Positions 52,700 to 62,899 of a DNA stretch of 64,000 nt are shown in pieces; position 1 is the stretch's first letter; every line of letters starts with the position of its first letter. The stretch is from the NCBI RefSeq assembly GCF_000003815.2, contig NC_049991.1, positions 19,613,041 to 19,677,040 on the forward strand. The letters run 5' to 3'. A program made the position numbers and the translations under genes. The notes beneath the pieces were generated by a model. The model was not told where the DNA came from. It saw nothing but the letters and a program-made list of their open reading frames with translations, and made no database searches. Origin of the DNA: Branchiostoma floridae (lineage: Eukaryota; Chordata; Leptocardii; Amphioxiformes; Branchiostomatidae).

Positions 52700-53030
52700 T
52701 GCTAAGCACAACACATTTCAAGGTGGCCATATGTTTTACGGGTGTCCTGTGGATATGATATTACCTGGGAATCAGGATGGAAAATGTCAAAATATGGTTA
52801 TAGAACTTCAACAAAAGCCAGAACATAACTATCATACAACCTTACGATCATAATTCAATATAATTTCATCACTCTGTAGCTTCTGGTCCATTTCACAAAG
52901 CACACCACATTTCAAGCTAGAGACACACTTTATGTGTGTTCTGGGGATGCAACATTACCTGGAAATCTGGATGGAAAATGTTAACATATGGCCATAGAAC
53001 TTTTAACGAAAGCCAAAATAAAGAGAAAAG
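52700..53030 (+). repeat. Two-copy tandem repeat, period about 200 bp
   Basis: 'acatttcaag', 'tgtcctgtggatatg' or 'tgttctggggatgc', 'attacctgg', 'ggatggaaaatgt' and 'atagaactt' with 'aaaagcca' occur at about 52708-52825 and about 52908-53020. Confidence 0.8.
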
Positions 53031-53039
53031 AGGCATGTG

Positions 53040-53550
53040 AACAATATTACAGTCACTGTGATAGCATAGCTTCAAATGTTTTGTTTATCCAACTGTTTGC
53101 TTGTAACACACTTGCAAATAAAGGTAATCTAGTGTTAGCTCTCCATGCCTTTGTTAATGTTACCCAGGTTGAGGTGGCCAACATCGTCGCATCAGTGCGT
53201 GTCATCGTCGAATCTGCCACACTTTTTGTTCAGGTCAGAGGCCACAAGTGGTTTTTACTGTTGCTGGTATGACAGATGGAATAAGGGATTGTCCATTAGT
53301 TGAGCTGGGCCACCTTCTCCCTGAATGAAGACAGGGATGGTACAGTAACTGTTGCAATGCCTGATGTACTGCATAAGTGATGGGAAAACTGTGAATCTAC
53401 CATAGTGTGATGATGGGAGAGGTAATTTGTTTTTCTGACACTATGACAGATAGTCGTGTGCTAAGAGAGGAAGGATAAATGAGCTCCTGGCTCGGGCGAG
53501 CCCCCATTTCATAAGGCACAAAGCCACACGAGACACTTCCACAGGAAACA
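53040..53550. other. No feature recognised
   Basis: Unique-looking. An open frame at 52988-53272 overlaps the repeat above and has no recognisable domain. Confidence 0.35.
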
Positions 53551-53885
53551 GCCAGCCATGCTCATAACTTTAAAACTGGCAGGTGTCAGAGGTCTGAGAG
53601 GGAATTTTCAGAAGAGGAGGAAAATTTTAATGATTGATTGAAGACATTTTTGGCCATACTAGGCTAAGTACAGCTCACAACAAAACAAATTGAAAAGAAA
53701 CTATCATTAGATAAATCCAACTTCTCCTCACTTTTTAGTTATAGTGGAGACAAAAGAATATGTTTTATGATAGATGGTTTGTCTAGTTGCACAGGAAAAA
53801 GCCAGCCATAAGGCCCACTCTTAAACTGGCTGGTGTCAGAGGTCTGAGAGGGAATTTTCAGAAGAGGAGGACAATTTCAATGTAC
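53540..53885 (+). repeat. Two-copy direct repeat, period about 250 bp
   Basis: 'cacaggaaa' plus 'agccagccat', 'taaactggc', 'ggtgtcagaggtctgagagg', 'gaattttcagaagaggagga' occur at about 53550-53630 and about 53790-53880. The second block is nearly identical to the first. Confidence 0.85.
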
Positions 53886-53889
53886 AAAT

Positions 53890-54590
53890 GTAGTTTTGCT
53901 CGCCATAAATATATGTACCAAGATGTATCAATGATGGTTAGACATTCATATAATAAGTACATGACTTATGTATATCCTTACTTCATCGACAAAAGTCTGA
54001 AGTAACATCAACTCTCATAATTCCACCAGGTGCCATAATACCATATGATAAGAAAAAAATATTGTTACAAAGGCCTTCTCGGGATTTTCTAAAACACATA
54101 TAATTATATAGTATTTATATCTGAATTGTTTATATCTCAGGATTACTGATGCTGTATTGGTACATCTCTTTAAATCACTTTAATTCTTCTTCTCTTCATG
54201 TAAGAGGAGTGACACTGGAAGCCACAGGGTCTTTCTTCCTTGAAAAATGCTATTAGAAGTCCAATAGGTGTGAGAACTCCCATCTTCAGTAAGGTAACTT
54301 GAGTTTCTATAGGTGTGTATAACTTCTATAGGGTTACTATCATTTTGCTCATTCCACATAATATAGATAGACTCTTGCTCCATCATCTCGGGCAACCCCC
54401 TTCTCGAGTTGTCTCTACAATTTATTAGACCTTGTATTTGGGCCGTTCTTTAGAATCATGTATTTTTTTCTCCTAAGTTATACATATGGCGGTATCATAT
54501 GGCATCTGGTGGAATTATGAGAATTGGTGTTATGCAGCTTAATATGTTCTGGGACACTGTAGTAAGAAAGGAGTAGAAACAGAAAGAAAC
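53890..54590. other. No feature recognised
   Basis: AT-rich unique-looking sequence. Confidence 0.35.
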
Positions 54591-54596
54591 AACATG

Positions 54597-54672
54597 CAAA
54601 CACCCGGGATCGAACTTGGGCCACAAATCGCAAACCAAGCAACGTAACCCCTACAGCAAAATGGCTGATCAC
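54597..54672 (-). mobile_element. tRNA-like sequence, SINE head or tRNA pseudogene
   Basis: On the minus strand a B-box 'aagttcgatcccgg' and an A-box-like 'tgctgtaggggttacg' lie at tRNA-like spacing. The stems are incomplete, so a functional tRNA is unlikely. Confidence 0.5.
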
Positions 54673-54944
54673 CCAAATGGCATGGCTGTTTGGTGCTACT
54701 TGATCCCTCTACACTGTGCTAATGAAAGGTGAGATGTTTATAATTAGCGAGCAGTGACATTTCATGCCTTAAATGGATGTCCCACTTGCTCTAGATCTCA
54801 GTTCTAAAATTTGCTTTTAATTACAAGTCTTGACTCCTGGTTGAGAAAGGTTTTCTGTCCGATAAGTCAACCATGCATTTGACATGTCGACTAGGATGTC
54901 CCTTAAACCTATTAGTAATGATTATTAGAGTCTAAATTATAAAA

Positions 54945-54970
54945 ATGATTGATTGATTGATTGATTGATG
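54945..54970 (+). repeat. (GATT)n microsatellite
   Basis: About six GATT units at 54946-54969. Confidence 0.9.
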
Positions 54971-54974
54971 ACCC

Positions 54975-55495
54975 TTATTACGTATTTTTGCCACACAGGG
55001 TTTAAAGTTATGGACAGAAAAAAACATGTTATAGAGATATAGTTAACAGATGCAAAATAAAACTTAAATTCATACTAACTGAAGATGTTCTTCTCGCTTT
55101 TCAGCTACAGTGGAGATAAAAGAACGGATATCATGTTTTTAAATATATCAATGGGAATCTAATTGCATTAGGCGTACTCTACAACAGACCTGAGTCAGCT
55201 TAGTACACATATCTCCCCTATGTGGCAAAGGGTGCACGTGTCATTGTCGTATATAGGACTGTTCCCCATAGCCAAAGCTTTAGCCTGCCTAAGTGCTTTT
55301 AGGCAAGGGACTGGCCCCTTGCTCCTCTCTGTCAGGACTCTCCAAGTTGCACAGTCCTTTACACTAAGGTCTTGTTTCCGCAGACTTTAGACTCAGTCCA
55401 GTGTCTTTTGTGATTTGAAGCTGTAGAGCTGATATCAATTAGGATTTCAGCCTGGTCATTACTGACCGAATAAGGGCCATGTCTGCATTTGGGTA
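54975..55495. other. No feature recognised
   Basis: Unique-looking sequence. 55080-55130 ('tttagctacagtggagataa'-like) echoes 53730-53755. Confidence 0.35.
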
Positions 55496-55497
55496 TT

Positions 55498-56035
55498 TTC
55501 AGACCAGCTCCAATGAATTGACTTGGCCGGCACGGCCGGTGGCGAGTGTTCCCACAATATTATAAGCGACCAGCTTTGTCTGACACACGGTAGAATCGGT
55601 TCTCATGATGATTTATGGAGTTTGCTTGCTTCCCATGCATGATATCTGGTATTTTGTGAAAAACTTCTCTGATAATAAACGGATCGCTTCATCAAAAATT
55701 GAAAAATCCTGAGATTTATTTTCAAAAATCTTGAGATTTTGTGCTCAGTCCTGAGATTTTTCATTAGCAACTTGAGATCTTTTTATTTATTTTTAAGTCT
55801 CTCAAGATTCTTTGAATAGATCTCAAGATTTTTCGAGACCCCGTCAATGTGTCTAGAGAATAGATACTATTACTAATAGGTATTTTTTTTACCAGCTCCA
55901 CTGAATTGACTTGGCCGGCACGGCTGGTAGAGAGTATTCCCACTTAGCCACCAGCTCCGTCTGACACGCGGCGGAATCGGTCCTCTGATGATGTATGGTG
56001 TTTGCCCGCTCTTTCCCGTGCGTGGCCACGTTCCA
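55498..56035 (+). repeat. Two-copy direct repeat, period about 390 bp
   Basis: 'accagctcca' then 'tgaattgacttggccggcac', 'ggc' plus 'ggt', 'agtgttcccac', 'ccagct', 'gtctgacac' with 'cgg', 'gaatcggt' and 'gatgat' plus 'tatgg' occur at about 55503-55620 and about 55893-56000. Between them (55690-55840) lies a degenerate short repeat of 'cttgagattttt' words in both orientations. Confidence 0.85.
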
Positions 56036-56438
56036 TCCCCGCGCTAACAAACTCTCTCCGCCGAACATGCCTCGGCATGTTAACAAGGTGATTGGGCTGA
56101 ATTTTTAATGAAAAGGCCGACGAGTCATGAAGCGTAAATCAGGGAGCCCCGAGCCTGCATGCTGATGAAGCTCACGCAGGATGTTCAGCAAGACGTCTGA
56201 ATGCAGTTTCCTCCATAAACTAGGGAAGATGGGAGAAAGATTTTTTTTTAGATTCATTTGTTCAGCCAACATACATTTGTACAATTTGGGCACAAATACA
56301 TTTGTACCTTGGAACTGCTATTTTTGGCATATCTGCATTCATTGCCTCCTTCACCGGCCTCTCTGGGAACTTTGGCAAAATTTTTTTTTAGGGGGGGGGG
56401 GGGATTCGCGATTTTTAACCGGGAATATTATGCCGGGC

Positions 56439-56526
56439 ATATGCCGGGAAAGGAATATACACCGGAAATCGCCGATTTCGCCTAGCCCGTACAAGCTTTC
56501 CGGTGTATATTCCTTTCCCGGCATAT
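56439..56526. repeat. Perfect hairpin 1 inside the foldback
   Basis: The 30-bp arms 56439-56468 and 56497-56526 are exactly complementary (ATATGCCGGGAAAGG... and its inverse), with a 28-base loop containing 'tcgccgatttcgcctagccc'. Confidence 0.95.
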
Positions 56527-56588
56527 ATTTTTTTTGCGGTAGGTCGATTCGCGATTTTTAACTGGAAATGTTATGCCGGGAAAGGAAT

Positions 56589-56676
56589 ATATGCCGGGAA
56601 AGGAATATACACCGGAAATCGCCGATTTCGCCTAGCCCATACAAGCTTTCCGGTGTATATTCCTTTCCCGGCATAT
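56589..56676. repeat. Perfect hairpin 2 inside the foldback
   Basis: The same 30-bp arms lie at 56589-56618 and 56647-56676 with the same loop bar one base. It is 150 bp downstream of hairpin 1. Confidence 0.95.
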
Positions 56677-56696
56677 TTTTTTTTGCGGTAGGCCGA

Positions 56697-56796
56697 NNNN
56701 NNNNNNNNNNNNNNNNNNNNNNNNNNNNNNNNNNNNNNNNNNNNNNNNNNNNNNNNNNNNNNNNNNNNNNNNNNNNNNNNNNNNNNNNNNNNNNNN
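56697..56796. other. Assembly gap (100 Ns)
   Basis: Exactly 100 Ns, the conventional length for a gap of unknown size. It lies inside the palindrome, so hairpin sequence is the likely cause of the break. Open frames crossing it are meaningless. Confidence 0.98.
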
Positions 56797-57149
56797 TGCC
56801 GATTTCGCCTAGCCCGTAAAGCTTTCCGATGTATATTCCTTTCCCGGCATATATTCCTTTCCCGGCATAATATTCCCGGTTAAAAATCGCGAATCGACCT
56901 AACGATCGCCCACCCACCCCTAAAAAAGAATTTTGCCAAGGTTCCAAGAGAGGCCGGTGAAGGAGGCTATGAATGCAGATATGCTAAAAATAGCAGTTCC
57001 AAGGTATTTGTGCCCAAATTGTACAAATGTATGTTGGTTGAACAACTGAATCTAAAAAAGACTTCTCCCATCTTCCCTGGTTGATGTAGGAATCTTCTAT
57101 TGTGCAGCTTAATTTTTTTGTGAAAATAGTTTCATCAGGTCGGTAGAAT

Positions 57150-57325
57150 ATAGGATATAGGAGAACTCTTTTTACGCTACCAGCAGGTACTAGTACATTG
57201 GACTTACTTTTTAATGTCTCTAGTTAGAAGCTCTGACGAAGGTGTCTGATAGACATCAAAATGTAAGCAATGTACATGCAAGTATTTACTGGTTGTGTAA
57301 AAAGAATTCTCCTATTTTTATATTG
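57150..57325. mobile_element. Inverted-end element with CTGACGA...hairpin
   Basis: The outer ends 'ataggagaactctttttac' (about 57157) and 'gtaaaaagaattctcctat' (to about 57315) are inverted with one mismatch. Between them lies 'gctctgacgaaggtgtctga' plus 'tagacatc'. The internal hairpin resembles sequence next to Penelope-like retroelements. The identity is tentative. Confidence 0.5.
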
Positions 57326-57339
57326 AATTTCTTAGAAGC

Positions 57340-58170
57340 TGTGAATTGATGTGCAAAAGAGATCTAGTTGAAGAACAGGTTTATCCTCAGACTATGAATC
57401 ATTATGCAAAAGTAGAGGAAGACAACAAGCTTTCTCCAGTGTCAGCCTAAAAACTTAATCATATAGGTGCACAGCAAAATTTTGGATATATGCATTGATA
57501 GAAAATTGCTTCATCAAACAAAGAAATTGAGAGAAAAAATTTAAGCTCGCAGGAGAGAGCCCAGCTTTTTTTTAAAGATTTATTTCTTCATTCGACATAC
57601 ATTTGTGCAATTTAGGTACAAATATCTGGAATGCAGGGGGAATTTCTAGAATGCACTTACTGCAAATTCCCAGGAATAATACAAAGAATTTTCATTCAGA
57701 CGGTTTTCTGACTCATTCTGCCTCGTGTGAAAGGAGTCGTAAGATTCATTTGGAATACTCGCTGGAATGTGGCACAAATTTTGCAAATTCGTCATTCAGG
57801 CTGTTCTGCTTCTACGCTGCTGATACTTTTAAGTGAGAATGGGCCTTGAACACGGACTAGAAGGCTTTATACTCTTTGTAAAGCTAAGCTATGTGCAACC
57901 TTGTACTTCAGTCTTTTTTTCTTCAAGACTGTTGTCCTTTGCACATTTAAAAGGTAACTTTGATACTTGCTAGACTGTCTAAACCTACCTCTGATCTGCT
58001 GATGTGAGTACCATGGTGGTTGGGACCAGACGGAGGCCTGGTAGTTTACGTCAGCCAAATTTATGGGGTGATTTTATGGTATAACCTTGGTCTCTGAGAC
58101 CATTGTAGCCATCAAGACTGAGAGCATTATAATAACAGGCAGAACCAAGCTGAGTTGTCAAACTTTCTTT
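57340..58170. other. No feature recognised
   Basis: Unique-looking. A small block near 57590-57625 ('tcgacatacatttgtgcaat', 'ttaggtacaaata') repeats a word of the foldback arm. Confidence 0.35.
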
Positions 58171-58181
58171 TGTTTGTTCAG

Positions 58182-58497
58182 CCGTCAACCTCCAGAAGAA
58201 AGCTCACAGCAACGTGCAATTTAAACCCCATTCTTACCGAACCAAGATGAACCGCAGAGCTGAACTTTCATACTAATAGTATGAACCGCAGAGTTTGCCC
58301 TGACCATTGAAGACGGGGTTAAAGGGGTTAAAAGAAGGGTTAGAATTTTCATTCATTACCGCAGGCACTGACTGTAATGGATGCCTGTTATCCCGGGCCT
58401 ATGAAGTCGAGCAGGGTACGAGTTACACATGCCTTAAGTTGCTGCCAGGTGGATGGATTGACGTCAAAACTTGCTCGAAGCTCGGTGGACAAAATTG
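58182..58497 (+). CDS. Weak candidate terminal exon(s), host gene unknown
   Basis: Two acceptor-like sites are seen. 'cttttgtttgttcag' ends at about 58181 and is followed by about 30 open codons. 'cattcattaccgcag' ends near 58364 and is followed by a frame containing 'YEVEQGTSYTCLKLLPGG', which ends at a stop at 58496-58498. Another frame is also open for a similar distance. No family is recognised, and chance openness over such lengths is likely. Listed only so it can be checked. Confidence 0.12.
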
Positions 58498-58499
58498 AT

Positions 58500-59050
58500 C
58501 AAAAGGATTCTTCCAGCATACCCAACCCTCGTAATGTGGGGGAATAACAGATGGTAGACTGGATAGTGAGTTAGTAAACCCACTTGCATTTCCTTGTCTC
58601 ACTCCCTACCTCTTTTCATTGTACATGTTTCAAGCCACACTGAATCTAATTGTTGAATCTCAGGGACAAAACTGAACAGTAGAAAAGTCTGTAGTCTGTA
58701 GTTCACTAAACCAGAGTCTGAAGCTGAAGGCTTTACTTTGGCACAGACTATTTCATGGAATGAATCCCTGAACAAGCATTTTTTTAATTACAATAGGAAG
58801 CAGGCTGCATAAAAAGTCTACGTGGAAACTATGTGACTCCACTCACCCCCCCCCCCCGAAAAAAGTCTTGGGTCGGCAGGTTTTTCTAGGGTAAGGTCGG
58901 AAAACAGGAAACACAACTGTTACATTTTTTATTGTTATGTACTATGATTTAAATTTAAGTCCCAGCTTTCAGTTTCTCTATATGTTTTCCTGTTTACTTC
59001 ATCTCAACCTTGAACTTAGTCTTAAAACAAAGAAATGAATTGTAGTGACC
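58500..59050. other. No gene; C-run
   Basis: A C homopolymer lies at about 58846-58857. Nothing else is recognised. Confidence 0.4.
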
Positions 59051-59054
59051 TTAA

Positions 59055-59313
59055 GGTAGTGTGCGTAGTCCAGTTGTTAGCGGCCCAGCATCTTAAACTA
59101 GAAGCTGTGAGTTCGATTCTGCCCGTGTCGCTCACCTGACATGCACGCTACTGGAAATGGTTGCAGCCCTTAGGACGGGACGTAAAGCAATGGTCCGCTG
59201 CTCATTGTGCTTGTCGTAAGAGCTAGGGGAATTTCTCCGGTACAATGAACCTGTAAATACTGTACATAGCATCTGTCCTCTCTGTCACGACCAGTGGAAG
59301 AGTAGCTCCTCAC
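59055..59313 (+). mobile_element. tRNA-derived SINE (family B), best-preserved copy
   Basis: A-box-like 'tagtccagttgttagcgg', B-box 'gtgagttcgattctg' and 'ctgacatgcacgct' form the head. The body has 'gctcattgtgcttgtcgtaa', 'gagctaggggaattt', 'aatgaacctgtaaatactgt' and 'gaccagtggaagagtagctc'. It aligns with 10771-10996 and inversely with 39457-39633. Confidence 0.85.
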
Positions 59314-59319
59314 ACTGGA

Positions 59320-59730
59320 TCAAGATCATTTTTCTTTCCATTTCCTTTACCTTAGTTGTGCTGCGATGAGAAATAGACACTGTCAGGCAGTTTTGTGGCA
59401 TGCAGATCTCCAGCTGGGTTTCTCATTTGCAAACAATTTGCCACTGTCGCATACTGTTGGACAGATAACATCGGAAAATGACTCCAGCTTTTCTTGTAAT
59501 GGGATACAAACTGCTTCTTCATGTTGTACCACAGAGAAGGCTTGATGCTATCACTGGCCTCTTTATAGCAAAATTGTCCGGCAAGTGTCTTTTGGAATGA
59601 TTTTATGTGCTTTAGATTATGTGTTATCTAAATCAGAATCTAAATGGCTTGTACCGTACATGTACGCTGTCGCATGTATAACTCTCCAGTGCAGTTGTAG
59701 ATAGCAAGAACTGGGTACAATGGGGACTGA
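59320..59730. other. No feature recognised
   Basis: Unique-looking sequence. Confidence 0.35.
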
Positions 59731-59734
59731 AGGT

Positions 59735-60055
59735 CTGTCACACATTGCCAACCATGGCCTCCCAATCTTCTCCAGACCATGGTTGGAAGTTAAGCCTCTG
59801 TCGTACCTAGCTTTAACCATGGCCTTCCAACCTTCTCCAGACCATGCATGGTTGGGAGTTAAGCACCTGTCACACATTGCCAACCATGGCCTCCCAACCT
59901 TCTCCAGACCATGGTTGGAAGTTAAGGCCCTGTCATACCTAGCTTAAACCATGGCGTCCCAACCTTTTCCAGACTGTGGTTGGAAGTTAGGCCTTGTCAT
60001 ACTAAGCTTAGACGATGGCCTCCCGACATTCTCCAGAACATATTTGGGAGTTAGT
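59735..60055 (+). repeat. Minisatellite, unit about 63-65 bp, about 5 copies
   Basis: Each unit carries 'aaccatggcctcccaacctt', 'ctccagaccatggttggaag' and 'ttaagcc' plus 'ctgtca'. The word CCAACCATGG and its inverse CCATGGTTGG within each unit form a hairpin. Alternate units differ in the linker ('cacacattgcc' versus 'tacctagctta'), so the higher-order period is about 125-130 bp. The last units are degenerate. Confidence 0.9.
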
Positions 60056-60059
60056 CATG

Positions 60060-60600
60060 AATGAGGCCATCTGCTGTTTGGAGTTGGTTTGAGAGATCTT
60101 TCAATGTCCTCTTTTCCCGACCAACTGGGAATTTCAACAAATTTTGAACTTGGGGTGTCATATGCTTGTTAGACATGCGATCAGTGGAACAAACTGGAGA
60201 TAGAATAAGTCTGAATTACAGGCTCTACCATAGGATGTACACAGACTACCTGGCCAATGTGACCACATTTTGGTTTGCCTCTTGGTCAGTTGTATCCCAT
60301 TGACACAAGCATTAATAACCCTGTTTACATGTAGTGACCACCTGTCCACATAGACCTGATAATATATAGGACCCATGAGTCAGGTCTTCTAATGGGGCTA
60401 TAAACGACTTACCATGGACCATAGTCCTCTTTTCACCCACAGTAAGTCGACAGTAAGGTCTAAAAATGGACTTTACTCAGAGAGGACTAAAGATGAACTT
60501 ACTGAATTGATGAACCCCTAAATTGGTGTTAAGGCCTTACTCAGATCTGACTAGTAGTCCACCAAAACTAACACCAACAGTTCTCAAACATGGCAAAATG
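60060..60600. other. No gene recognised
   Basis: 60380-60600 is dense in 'agtaag' and 'cttact' words, continuing into the inverted repeat at 60602, and may be a degraded palindromic element. Confidence 0.35.
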
Positions 60601-60601
60601 G

Positions 60602-60651
60602 GGTGGACTTACTCTAGGACTAACTCCCCCTCTGACACAAGTAAGTCCACC
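60602..60651. repeat. Inverted repeat, 12-bp perfect arms
   Basis: GGTGGACTTACT (60602-60613) and AGTAAGTCCACC (60640-60651) are exact inverses around a 26-base spacer. Confidence 0.85.
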
Positions 60652-60689
60652 TACAGTCTACATTCATTCTCTTTTAGGTCCAAGATTTA

Positions 60690-61010
60690 ACGTTACGCCC
60701 TGGGTAGTTTTGACTGTGCACAAAAAATAATAATGGCACTATATACAGGCCGCCGACCTGAGTCTTCCCCCAACTCTGGCATCGACCCGTCATGATACGG
60801 GGGTATTGGGCTGATCTCGGTGGCGTGGTGAGGTCCAGGGGTCAAACGAAAGACAAATGGACGCCATTTTGGCTCAGCACGGCCATCGACAGAAGAATTT
60901 GCCGCGGACTGATGAGGGCCATTTGTAGTCTGCCCCCTTCGTTGCGTCGACCGCCGGATCGGTTTTGTGGGAGGCGAGTTTCCCAATTTGCACCAAAACG
61001 TCATATTAGG
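60690..61010. other. GC-richer unique block
   Basis: CpG-rich and repeat-free. Both strands are open for over 100 codons (60693-61067 - and 60792-61154 +), which is expected of GC-rich DNA and gives no domain. Candidate exon or regulatory DNA. Confidence 0.2.
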
Positions 61011-61830
61011 CCAAGTAATTCTGTCAAAGCCACTGATAAGTACTCGCCTGTCCTTTGGCAGTCCCAAATCATTTCCTTGTTTTTCAGACAGTTTTTACAA
61101 CCTATTGCAAACTTTTTGTCTGATCTGCACCAAAATGTCATGTTAGGCCAGTAATCTTGTCAAAGCTACTGATAAATACTCCACTATCCTTTGGCAGTAC
61201 TAAATTATTTCCTTGTTTTTTTAACATTTTGACATCCTACTGAAAAGGTTACAACATCTTTTTGTCTGATTTGCACCAAGACATATTGTTTAATAGGTCA
61301 GGAATCGTTTCTAAGCTACTGAAATGTACTCGCCTGTCTGTACTTTGGCAGTACCAAATTATTTCCTTGTTTTTTTGACAGTTGACATCTTATTGCAAAG
61401 TTTACATCTTTTTGTCCAAAACACCAGTCTTTAAGCCCCCTTTACAAATCAAGAATTTAGCTCGGCCGAGTTGTGAGCGAGCTCTTAATTAGGAGGAGGC
61501 ATGACCCTGATGCCTATGAACAAATGGCAGAGTTTCTTTGTCGGCATCAGGGTCAAACTTCCTCGTAATTTAGAGCACGCTGACAACTCGGCCGAGCTAA
61601 ATTCTTGATTTGTAAAGGGGGCTTAAGGCCAACAATCCTATCCAAACTAATGATCATAGTACTCCCCTAAATTTTTGCATTTAAAAAATCATTTTCTTGT
61701 CTTTCAAATATTTTGATATCCTATTGCAAAGGTCACAACATTTTCTTGTTTGATTTGCCCCCCAAACGACTGAGCTTAGTCCAGTATATCCTGATAAAGC
61801 CACTGTAAGCACTCTCTCAAACTTTGGCGA
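60975..61830 (+). repeat. Tandem array, unit about 140 bp, interrupted by a MITE
   Basis: Units carry 'ttgcaccaaaatgtcat', 'ttaggcca', 'tctgtcaaagc' plus 'actgataa', 'tactcgcctgtcctttggca', 'atttccttgttttt' and 'tattgcaaa'. Starts are about 60988, 61126, 61270 and 61415, with a diverged unit near 61755. The fourth unit is split by the element at 61435-61622. Confidence 0.85.
61435..61622. mobile_element. Foldback MITE flanked by TTAA
   Basis: The outermost 40 bases of each end are exact inverses (GCCCCCTTTACAAATC...). The inner arms continue as imperfect inverses to a loop near 61515-61543, so nearly all of the 188 bp can fold into one hairpin. TTAA stands on both sides (61431-61434 and 61623-61626). 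TTAA is the piggyBac target, though the GCCCCC ends are not typical of piggyBac (CCYT). Confidence 0.88.
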
Positions 61831-61834
61831 CACA

Positions 61835-62510
61835 AAATAATTTCATTGGTTCTCATGCATTTAAAAGTCCTATCTCAAAATTCATAACGAGTTTGTCAGA
61901 CTCTGTTGGTATTGATCTTCCATTTAATCTTAGTTGTTTTTAGATCCAAGAACAGACCAATGGAATTGACGTGGCCTTCGGCTGATTTGGGGATAACGTT
62001 ACAGCCTGGGATTTGTGTAGGTCGGGATGAGATCTAGACAGCTGAGGTGAAAGATGTTGACTTAAAAGCCTCAGATTAGTGGACTAGTTGGATTTTTGTT
62101 CGAGGAATCTGTAGCAAGGAGATAATTTCTACAAGGTATGTGTGGTTATGTCATACCTGAGCTGTGGTAATGTTCACTATGGGTGTTCTGGACCAGTTGA
62201 TAACTTGGGTTATCACACAGGGTTCAACTGTTGTCACACTGAATTCCTTAAAATTATTTAAATGAGCTTAGCATATGCTGACTACGCTGCTATTCAAATA
62301 GTACCCGATTCAGAAAATTTTAATTTGTTCAAGACACCAAATTTTCTCAACTTCTGGCACATTTTGCAATGAAAGGTGATTTCTTGGGTGCCTTTGGGCG
62401 GTCCTACCCATTGTCAGGCTGGTACCTCGGGTGATACGAAGTACACCATGTTGTATTCTATTTTCATCATTGCCAGGGAGATTATATATTAAGTTTGTCC
62501 TGTTGTTACA
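61835..62510. other. No feature recognised
   Basis: Unique-looking sequence. Confidence 0.3.
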
Positions 62511-62511
62511 G

Positions 62512-62815
62512 GGCTGTTGGCAGTGTTGGTGTCATTTGATCAGAGAATCTATCAGAAAACAGAGTCTGACTCATTTTTGGCACTCCAGTATCAGATCTTC
62601 GGTTTCCACAAGGAATCATTATTATCCGACTCGCTCATAAAACGCAGATTACGAGGTCTGATATTCCACTCTAGACATGATACCGAGTTTATGACTGTTG
62701 CTGACGCCCCACTTCCACGATCACGACACGCTCAGACAAAACCCGCCAGTTTTCCCTCCAGCAGGATTCAATTCCCCGACTGTTTCTGGCAATACCACAA
62801 CAGCAATAATCCCAG
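62512..62815 (+). CDS. Possible internal exon of an unidentified host gene
   Basis: An acceptor-like 'gtcctgttgttacag' ends at 62511 and a donor-like 'gtaacc' follows 62815. The 304 bases between are open in one frame over about 100 codons, starting ..LLAVLVSFDQRIYQK and ending ..WQYHNSNNPR. The surrounding DNA is repeat-free. No domain is recognised, the donor is not optimal and no neighbouring exon is seen, so chance remains likely. Confidence 0.2.
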
Positions 62816-62899
62816 GTAACCCATATAACAGCCCAATACATTTCTAATTTCCCTCACATTAAATCTTTGCTGGCACTCGGACTGACAGCGTACTCCCAT

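Larger units (their letters stand above)
56215..57085. mobile_element. Large foldback (palindromic) element interrupted by an assembly gap
   Basis: The left arm (56215-56450) and right arm (about 56830-57085) are inverted copies. Landmarks are 'gggaagatgggagaa' / 'ttctcccatcttccc', 'catacatttgtacaatttgg', 'accttggaactgctattttt', 'gcctccttcaccggcctctc' and 'gattcgcgatttttaaccgg', each reappearing inverted in reverse order. The inner part is built of a roughly 150-bp unit (about 56440 and 56590), each itself a hairpin. No protein-coding content is credible. Class unknown; foldback DNA transposons have this layout. Confidence 0.85.

Noticed and set aside
56558-56947. Open frames running through the N block
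   Set aside because: They are translated across 100 unknown bases inside a palindrome and are not real.
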